42,771 nt of DNA from an uncultured Bacteroides sp. (GTDB lineage Bacteria; Bacteroidota; Bacteroidia; Bacteroidales; Bacteroidaceae). The position numbers were made by a program, and so were the translations under genes. The notes under the pieces were generated by a model, which was not told the DNA's origin, did not search any database, and was given only the letters and a program-made list of their open reading frames with translations. Each line of letters starts with the position of its first letter. Positions within the stretch are counted from its first letter, which is position 1. Positions 1-9,600 of this stretch are shown here, piece after piece. Where the stretch lies: assembly GCA_944320295.1 (NCBI GenBank), contig CALUGY010000069.1, positions 1 to 42,771 on the forward strand, read 5' to 3'.

Positions 1-540
1 GCCATTTTTGTACCTTTTCTCATCAAAAAACGGCATTTTTCACAAGTTTTTGTACCGCATATTTTGATATTCAAGAAATTACACTTACTTTTACTTTCTA
101 AAATGGAGGTACAAGCCGAGAATGGTGCTAAAAATCACTAACTTACACATTCTCAGATACTTGCCAACCTACTGGTTGTACCTTTTAGAGTGCTATACTA
201 TTGATAATCAACGATATACACATACTGCATCGATAGCTCGCCGCCCCTCTCTTACAGCTCACTCCACGTAGCCCGTAATACCCAGCGTACCCCCCCTCCG
301 AGCCATCCAGACTGGTAGGGTCGTAAGCCAGCTACTCCATACCTTTGGACACGAGGTTGCGCATAGCCACGAAGCCTTTAGGGTTACCCCTCGTGCTGGG
401 GCACAAACTGCACGCGCACGGCGCGCAGTTGCTTCTGGAAATCGAACTCGCACCTGTGGCTCCACCACCTCGTCAGGAGGCTGGGCGAAGAAGTGTGGAT
501 CGCGGTGGGAGAAGAACTTAATAATGAAGAATCTACTTTA
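1..540. other. Intergenic region left of fimbrial operon, with GTACC repeats and a possible decayed coding remnant
   Basis: No intact gene is visible. The left 190 bases are AT-rich and carry the core GTACC three times in direct orientation (10-14, 52-56, 178-182), two of them inside the longer word TTGTACCTTTT, and once inverted (108-112). Bases about 245-480 switch to GC-rich DNA. Read on the minus strand, this part gives protein-like stretches in two frames, broken by stops (for example a frame containing MRNLVSKGME, a stop, then LAYDPTSLDGSEGG). This looks like a degraded gene, but I do not recognise the family. Confidence 0.4.
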
Positions 541-619
541 ATTAAGGATGAAGAATGGCTGCCATTGACGGCAAAATGAAAAATCCCCCGCCGCCACGCG
601 GCCATTCTTCATTCTTAAT
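541..619 (-). terminator. Long inverted repeat after the giant gene; likely terminator or dispersed hairpin
   Basis: Two arms of 19 bases (541-559 and 601-619) are inverted copies differing at one position. They bracket a 41-base loop containing a GC-rich stretch. The right arm starts only four bases past the stop codon of the giant minus-strand gene, the usual place for a transcript-ending hairpin. There is no clean U-tract, so it may equally be a REP-like dispersed palindrome that also protects the mRNA 3' end. Confidence 0.55.
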
Positions 620-622
620 TTA

Positions 623-3600
623 TTAAAGTACCGATACTTTTCCCGTCTTTTGCGGCTTCTTGTCGGCATCGAGCACCTGCACGAGGTAGATGCCGCGCGG
701 CAATGCACCGAACGTTTCGCGCTCCGCTGTAGCCACGCGCGTCTCCACAAGGCGGCCGGTCACGTCGTACAGGCGGAGCACGTAGCCGGAAGCTATGCCT
801 TCCACGGCTATCTGCCCGTAGGCGGGCGAGTAAACCCGGATGCCGTCCGTGCGCTCCTCATCCATGCGGACGAAATTCACCGTGAAACGGCCCTCCACAT
901 CACCCCCCGCAGAGAGGGAGAAGGTATAGGGCGACTTGAGCAAGTCGGTCACGGCATGGGTGTGCGCGTCGGTCAGCATCACGGCCTCGTAGGCGGACGT
1001 GTCACACGTGTCGGGCACGCTGATGACATAGTTGCCCGCCTGGCTGGTACGGATGCCGATGGCTGCACCGCTCTCACGTCCCACAGCCGACAACAGCGAG
1101 TAGCGTCCGCCGTTGCGCCCGGCATAGATTTGCGGCACGGAGGGGTCGGGGTTCATCCACTTCACGCCGTCGGAAGCCATGTCGAACTCAACCGAGGCAT
1201 CAGCATCATCCACCGCATGGAGGCGAAGCACATCGGTACCGCTATCCGACGACAGAGCCAGCGTCAGGTCGCCGTCCGCCGTCTGGTAGGCCGCGCCACT
1301 GGCAATTGCCGGGTGCTCCACGCTGAACGTCTCCTCCGTCTTCAAGGTAGCCGTCTGCGTGAACACGGCATCGCCTGCGGGCACATGTCCCTCCGCAGCG
1401 TCTTCCGTGTCGACAGGCGTATACTCTGTGGTACCGTAAATCATGCGTCCATACTCCATGTCGGCATAGTTCATGGCGCAGAGGTAGGGCGAGCCGAAGA
1501 GGTTCCAGCCCATGTTTTCCTTGTGGGTAAAGCGGTTGCCTTCCTTGCTATTATCGCGCCACGGCTCCCGGAAGTTGTATTGTGTCAACTTAACAGACTT
1601 CCCACTTGCATCCTCTGTATAGCTCTTTCCATAGAAGCGCACACAGGCTTCCGAGCCTGCCGTATTCTCCAACAATACGCCGGCATTTCCGGCATACGTA
1701 GTGACATCCTGCCATGCGCTTTCTTCCCCGTTGAACTTATAGTGGTAAGCGGCACGCGTCGCACCGTCGTAAGCTTTCATTGTCACGTTGCCGGGGTTTT
1801 CCGTCTTCGTCACAGCGAATGGCATATAAGCCAAGTCGCTACCTGAAGCGGGCATATTACGCTCCACGGCAAAGTTTGTCAGGTCTATGTGGTTGCAGTT
1901 GCCGCGCAGGCCGGCTTGGTGCTCCAGCAGGAGGAAGCCGGGGGTGAAGGCCGTCCCCCTGTCGGGATATACGCCGGCAGCGATGGACAGCTCTTGCCCG
2001 GCACGCACATATACCACGTGCTTGTTGGTGGGGCGGTCGGCTGCGGTAACTTCCGGCGTTTTGGCGGTCGTGGCAATGTTCCATGTCTCAAAGCAGCCGT
2101 TGTCCACCTTGCCGCGCACACGACTGGTACCGGAAATGTCTTTCTCGTGCCCGGCCAGCGTCATGTACTTCGTGATGTCTTGTGTGTTGCCTTTATCTAT
2201 GTCCGTCGAAGTTTCCATCAGCTGGTACGCCCAGTAGCCTTCCGTTACGTAAGTATTATCGCCCGTTACCGAGGCGCGGCTGTTCTTTGCGTCCGAAGGC
2301 AATGTGCCCGTAGCAGTAACATTCACCACTTCACCGGTGCCCGTCACGCTGCCTTCCAACAGCGTGTTGTAGAGGATGCCGCCGTTCAGGGTTGCACCTG
2401 GCTTCACGATGGAAGTGGAGAGCATGCCGTTCTCTATGGTGGCCGCGCCCGTCACCTCAAAGCCGTCCACTACGCTACCCTCGGCTGCCAGGTGTAGCGC
2501 ACCGTTTAAAGTGGAATGCCCCGAAGCAGTAAGCAAACCTTGGCGTTTACCCAGTATGCCGGCAGCATCGGCACCCGTCTCGTCATTCATGCCGCCATAC
2601 ACCCTGGTATTGCCGAGCGACACGTTGAGCGGAGTGTTGAGCGTCACGTTGCGGTGCACGAAGACAATGCCCGCAGCATTCTCTTCCTGCTTCCCCTGTG
2701 CATAGATGCCGGCCAGGTTGACCGCGCCTTGCAGGTCTCGCCCGGCTATGGCATTGACCCAGCTGTCGCCGCTGCCGTCTCCACCTACCACGCCGTCCTT
2801 CACATATACCACCGGTTGCAAGGGAGCGGCATATTCGTAGGCACCCACGTCAATGGTCTCCACCCGGCGGACAGTACCGCCCAAGTCTTTCTCTGCAGCC
2901 AGCAGGGTTTCATCGCCTCCCAATACATTATTTATATATGCCTCGTTGCTGCCCTTGTTCAGCAAAGTAAGGCTCGGGTAGATGTGGTAGTCGCGCGAGA
3001 GCACCTCGGCATTCTCCGGGTCTACGAAGTTCGGGCCAGCCTGCATGTCGTCGTTTGCCGTGCTGCTGGCGATGGCCACGTTGCCTTGGGTGGCCTCGTC
3101 CAATGCGAGGTTTTGAGTTGTGTTATTCCAAGACACCGTGTTGTAGACCTTTGTCAGCCCTTGGGACATGTCCGTGCCGTTATTGGCGAAGGTGGCGTTT
3201 ACTACCGTCACGTTGTCCGCGCCACTTGCCACATCGAGGCCCGTACCTTTACTATCGGCAAAGAGGGCATTGGCTATCAAGGTCTGGTCGTCCCCTGTCA
3301 GCTTCAGCGCGCCGCCATGGTTCATGCGAAAAGCCACGTGCGTCAAGGCCAGCGAGCCGTCGGCATCCACCGTGGCCTCCACGCCCAAGCCGCCGTCCGT
3401 GCGCTTATTGATGAAGCTCAGGCCGTCTATGGTGACGGGCTTGCCGTTAGTTTGCAGGTTGAGCAAACGCCCCGTGCTGGTCACGCTCTGCTCGTGCGTG
3501 GTGATGACCGTAGGGTTGGCATAGTCCTGCACGCCCGAAGCGTTGTAGGATCCGCGTATGGTGAGCGAAGTACTATAATCCTTGCTCTCAGCCATAATCA

Positions 3601-6600
3601 ACGAATAAGCATCTCCTGCAGAAAGCCTGGGCATGGAGTATTCCCCATTGCGAATACGCACTTCCTTGTCCGTCTTTTCCCCTCCGGTGGGGTTGGCCAT
3701 GGCCACAATGGCCCCGCGCAAGTCGGACGTGGCGTTGGCCCAGCTGCCGCCGCTGCCGTCGCCACTCTCTTGTGTGGCCACATAAACAATATCCAGTTCT
3801 GCAAATGCCGGTTTATACTGGTACTCATACAGCCCGATATCTATCGGCTTATCGGTAGGCTTTCCGTCATCATCCAATGGACCGGCATAACGCGAGTAGT
3901 TTGCGTCACCCATATACTGATCCTTATATTCGCCAAGCCCGGCATTTACCCACCAACTTTCATAAGCACCGGTTGCATCTCCATTTATAGGGTCTGTACC
4001 GTCTCCGGCATCCGTCAGTACGGAGATGGAAGCCGGATTCCATTGGTTGTTGGCATCATTCCCTGCGACACCCGCCGTACCCGACGGTTTGGCGAAGCGC
4101 GGACCGGATACCGACATGTTATCTGCGGCAAGTTCAATATTATCCGTCCCCTTCAACAGGGCATCGGCAGCAGAGTGGGATACCGTGACATTACCAGACA
4201 AGAGGCCGGTAGTGCCTTCGTTGCCCCACATGGCCGTGTTGGTGATGGTATTCGTGCCGCTACCAAGGCTGGCCACGGACTCGCCATTACAAGCCTTGTT
4301 GCGTGCAAAGGTATTGTTCATGAGCGACACGGACACCGACTGGCCATTTTGCCCTGTGGCTATCGCACCACCACGACCTGCGGTCTCGTTATTCACCCAC
4401 AGGGTATTGACGGCACGGAACGTACATGCCTTCCCGCTACCGGAGAGGTAGACGGCACCTCCGGCGGCATCCGACCCCGCGCAGCCCTCTACTGGGCCGT
4501 TGCCCGCCACAATAGAGCCCAAAACCGAGAGGTCGGCATTGCGCACATAGATAGCTCCACCTCGCACAGCATAGTTGTTGATGAAGCGACAACGGTTCAC
4601 CACCACAGGCACGCCGTTACTGTACAGCCCTGCACCACGGCCCACCTCGTTATTATCCGCATCTGTCGACAGGGTAGCTACCGTCTCGCCCTCCATCACC
4701 GTCAGGCCGTCCAAGACGATGGGGTTCAGCGTTACGGCACTTCCCGCATCGGCATAGAGCACGTGGTAGACGTTCCGTGCGGTCTCCGAGGTATTGACGT
4801 TACCTGAGAGTATAGTTTGATTGGTCAATTCCCATGACTCGGCAATGCCGTTTTGGTTGAAGTCCGACCATGCACGGGCATTAAGGATTTCGCTTATGTC
4901 ACCATCGGCCGTGAATGTCACGCCGTCCACACCCGGCACACTTATTATGTCGGAGGAAGATATGGCTTCCGTCCCCTCAAAGCCGCCATAGATACTCACA
5001 CCCTGCGGAATGACGTAGGAGTTTTGCCGGTGGCTCACCGCTCCCGTTGCGGCATCCGTACGACGGTAGCTCGGCTTGTAGGTGCCTTTGGCCAGCAATA
5101 TCTCGAATTTCGTATTTTCATTGGCCAACGAAGTCTTCCTTATCTCGCGGATGTACTCCAGCGCATCGTCCAGCCACGACAACGAGGTGTAGAAAGTGCG
5201 GCCCATGTAGTCGTCCATATTGATATTGTCACCCAATTTCACGTTGGCTCCTTGCGACACGAAGATGCGGGTTATCAGTACGTCGGTGGGTATCAGGCCG
5301 CCCTCAAAAGCGTATGCACCAGCATCTATCCGCTTCGCACCTTGCTGCTCACGCGCAATGCCCTGCATGTCGGTCTCCGCAATCCCCAATTTCTCTACCA
5401 TGCTATTATGATACTCCGCATCCATACCGTGCTTGATAAGGGGTGAATAAGCCTTCGGCGTGCGGTATTCGTTGGCGAAGTAAAGGTCTTCATCGCTCTC
5501 CATGGCCGTGTTCTCGAAGTTGGAGGGCATCTCGTAGGTCTCCACGAAGGAGTGGTTGACAGGATAGAACTCACCGCCCTCTACCGTCTCCACAGCTGCC
5601 CAAATCTCGTCCTTGAATGTCTGGCTCAGCACGCCGCTCACGTTCTTGTCCGACGGGGCGGTGTTGCCCCACAGCACGGAGTTGCTCACCATCATGGCGC
5701 CGTCCTCCAGATAGAGGCCGCCGCCGGTGGAAGTAGCCGTGTTGTCCGTCACGGTGGACGATACCAGGTGGGCGCGGTTGCCTTCATCAACACCTTCCCC
5801 ATTAGCATAGATGCCCGCGCCGGTCTCAGCGGTGTTGAGCATCACGCCGCAGCCGGACACGATGCCGCCGGGCATCACATACAGTCCGCCGCCCTCTATG
5901 GCCTCGCAGTTACGCACCACGCAGTTGCGCACATGCGCCCACGCCGGCACGATGGCTCCGCCGCCACGGGTATTGGGGTTGCCCGTGCCCGCCATGGACG
6001 CGGCTTTGCCATCCTCCAGATATACTCCATCCAGTATGGTGCGTTTGTCTGCGCCCGTCCAACCTTCGGGTTTCTCGCCGAAGGTCACCACGTGGTAGCC
6101 GTTCACGCTTTCGGCGGTGGCGCTCGTCGGCTCGTATATCGCGCTGAGTACCGTCATGTATTGGGCGGCATTGCGGGCGTCGTCGCTCCAACTGTCCGGA
6201 TCGGCTTCGTTGTATCCGCCCATCACCGTCACACCGTAGGGTATCACGTAGGTGTAGCTCTGTGGGTCGTCGGGGTTGCTCAGGGTGTTGGCGTGGTAGG
6301 TGAATGAGTTGCTTTTGTAGCCTGCCAGCTTGACAATGGCGGTCTGCTCTGTCTTGGCGCGTTCGCCTGCCGCATTGAGCACCTCTTGCAGTTTCATGGC
6401 ACAGGCGGCGTTGTCCAGCGAACTGCCGTTGGCTGTGCCCGCACCGTTCTGCGTCACGTAGTATACGCCGTAGGCATCGGGTTTTACATTGTCTTGGTTG
6501 TTGCGCTCGTAGGCGCCGATGTCCACCGTACAGTCCTTGATTCGGGCGGTGAAGTCTACGTCGGTTTCGGGGAGAACAATCTCATTACCTGAAGCATCTT

Positions 6601-9600
6601 GCCCCAAATCGTCCGTACCATGGTTCAAACATAATGTTGTACCATTTAAACGGAAATTATTAGCTGCTTGTGCTCCATTGCCCAATTCAAAAGGATTGTC
6701 AAGATCCGTACCGTAAACAGAATTATGCAAGCGATTTCGTATGTCGGTACTCAAAGCAGTTTCCGATTGTACATAGCAATAGTGGGCACCGTTGAACTTT
6801 GTGACATCTTCAAAACCTAAAGCACCTCTTTGGTTTCCATAAAACAGGCAGTTGTACAGATGAAGATTGGAGCCACTATACTGGTTGCTATAATATTGAT
6901 GCAGGCCTCCCGTGCCCTCTTGCTTATCACCTGTGGCATCCGACCGGTTATAAGCAATTGTATTATTGTAGAATGTGGCCGCTTCAATATAGATGCCGCC
7001 ACCATTGCTCCCCGCATAATTGTTGGCCACCAAGTTGTTATATCCCGTACCGAGAATCATGTACATACCGCCACCATACGATTCATTGCCTTCGTTGCGG
7101 TTGTTCAAGATAAAGCAATTGATTACCATACTGTTGGCACCATCGCAATAGATGCCTGCACCACGCGAACAATTATCAGCCCCATAGTAGTTTTCCGTTA
7201 CCACGCAGTTTTGCAGGGTCACGCCACGGAACATGCGCACGCCCGCACCGCCGTCACGGTTGGCCTGGTAATCGGTATAAAAACCGTGGCGAATGGTGAA
7301 ACCATCCCATATAGCACCTTCATATTCCACATATCCGCCTTCTTGACTTTCCCAACGGTAAGTGTTGGAAAGGCCATCATCCGTTGTCTCGGGCACGGAG
7401 CTTCCATAACCATGATTTTCCCATCCACGCCCTATTCCTAAAAAACCGTCATGCCATTCCCAATAAGAGAAAGAAGACTCACGCCCTGAAGGAGACTTCG
7501 TCGGCAGGCACACATCCGGCTGAAAAAGCACAGGCTTGCGAGTTCTTTCGGGCAAGCTATTAACATTATCTATCGGGTTAAAATCTTGTACCTGCAAGAT
7601 GGTTTCATATGTACTCACAGTAAGTTCTTCTGATTCTTCATTGACCGGAATGTATTGCGACACCAACGGATGCCGGTCGTCCAAACCTGGCGTACCCTCA
7701 TTAGGGAAGCCACCCAACACTTCCACCTTGTCGCGAATCACAAAACCTTTGTAGTCAGTATATGTGCCTCCGGCCACCCAGACTTGCACTCTGGTGTCAT
7801 CGGTGGCCGATGCGGCTGCGCGCTCCACGGCATATTGCAGACCGCCGACATATCGCTCATCACGTTGATTCCGGATGTTTATCTCGGACGCACCGGTCAC
7901 ATGGGTTACCCCGTCATGCGTCTCTGTACGATAATTCACATTGGCCGCCTCCAGATTCCTTTCATCCAAATGCTCGAAGAACAGCTTGCTGGCACCCGAA
8001 GTCTCACCGTAAGGACGCGCCGTAGCATCATAGAAGCCTATGTAGTGGCTATTTGTTGTAGGAATATCCCCTTCTACTTTACCACTATTTATATCATAAA
8101 TCAGGTTGCCCGCAATGGCGTTTTCCCATGACGAACCATCCATTGTACCTGCACCATCTTGTGTGACATAAATCACGCTGCCATTCTTGGGCAGGTTGGC
8201 TTCATAGGCACCCAAATCCGGCGTGCCGCCCAGGCTGCGCTCGTTGCCGGCAATGTCCGTAGTCAGGTCGGAGAGAGAGCCGGTAGCCTTGTTTATCAAC
8301 TTACCTGCCTCGGCGGAGCTGGTGTTCGGTGTAAAGTTGGAGTAACCGCCGAAGTAGGTGTCAAAGCCCAGCGTGGCCCCTTGCTTGTTGGTGGGGTTGG
8401 CAAAGTTAGCCGAACTTACGGCCAGCGTCTGCTGCGGGTTGTCCGACGTATTCCCCGCCGAGAAAGAGCTGCCGCCCATTTGTGAAGGAGCCGCCCCGAT
8501 GTTGTTCACCACCGTCACGTGGTTCAAAGTCAGATTTTGGCAATTGATGACCTGCGCCGCCTCCGTCCGGTTGGTATTGTTGTTCACCACACAGTTGGTC
8601 AGGGTGAGGGTGGCGTCGCGCGCATCGATGGCCGCACCCTCCAAGGCCGTGTTGTTTTCGAAGATGGAGTTCTGCACGGTGACGGTCGCGTTACCCAGCA
8701 CCAACATGCCCGCGCCGTATTGCACGGAGGCCTCGCCCGCCGCGTAGCCGTTCACCACATGGAAGCCGTCAAGCACCACGTTGGCCCCGGTTTCCACGGT
8801 GAGGCAATGGTAAAGGCCATCCTCCAGGATCTTGCCCTCGTGGTTGCCGTTAATCATGGAGCGGTAGAGCAAGGGGTTGCGCTCGTGCGTGGAGCGCGAA
8901 TAGCCACCATAAATATATAAGGTAGCATCGCTGGCCGTGGCCGGAATGCTTACTGTGGCCGTCTTCGGGTCGAGGTTGGTAAAGGCATAGCGCGGCCACA
9001 GGTCGCCTTCAAGCACATGCACTTCCAGTCGCTTGCCGTTCACCTGGTCGGAAGGAAGTGAAGCCAGATAAGCCACCGCCTCGTTGAGCGAGCGGTATGC
9101 AGTCTGCCACGAATTGCCGTTGTGGCTGGCCACGGTACACTCCGCGTCCACATAGACAATGAGGGCTTCTGTCGTCTCTTCATACTGAATAGCCGTCTGT
9201 GTCACCGCATACGCGCCCACAGCAGGTTTCTGTGCAAAAAGGTTGCCCTCGATGTCCAGCTCCGGAGCAAGCAGCACTTCGGTGGGCAATGTGCCCAACG
9301 TCATGCCTCGTGCGCGGAGGTTCGAACCGTTCGCGGCTGGTGCCCAAAAGTAAGACACCTCCGTCAAAGAGCCATCCACACCGGCAAGAGTAGGCATACC
9401 AGTCGCCTCAAAGTCGGGCGTCAGTCCGGCGGACTCGTCCGCGCTGTCGTTGTTGTCGGACAGTTGTATAATTTCCTGCTGTAGCGTATTGTTCCACACG
9501 GCATTGTTCGTTCCCGACAGGGCAGTATACATAAAGCGCACCTTGTCCACGGAAGGATTGCGCGCAAACATCGGCACATCGCGTCCTTGTATGGTATTCC

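Noticed and set aside
2516-4807. 763-codon open frame on the plus strand opposite the giant gene
   Set aside because: Antisense shadow of a GC-rich, repeat-bearing gene. The translation is low-complexity with no domain, and the minus-strand frame has clear modules and a signal peptide.
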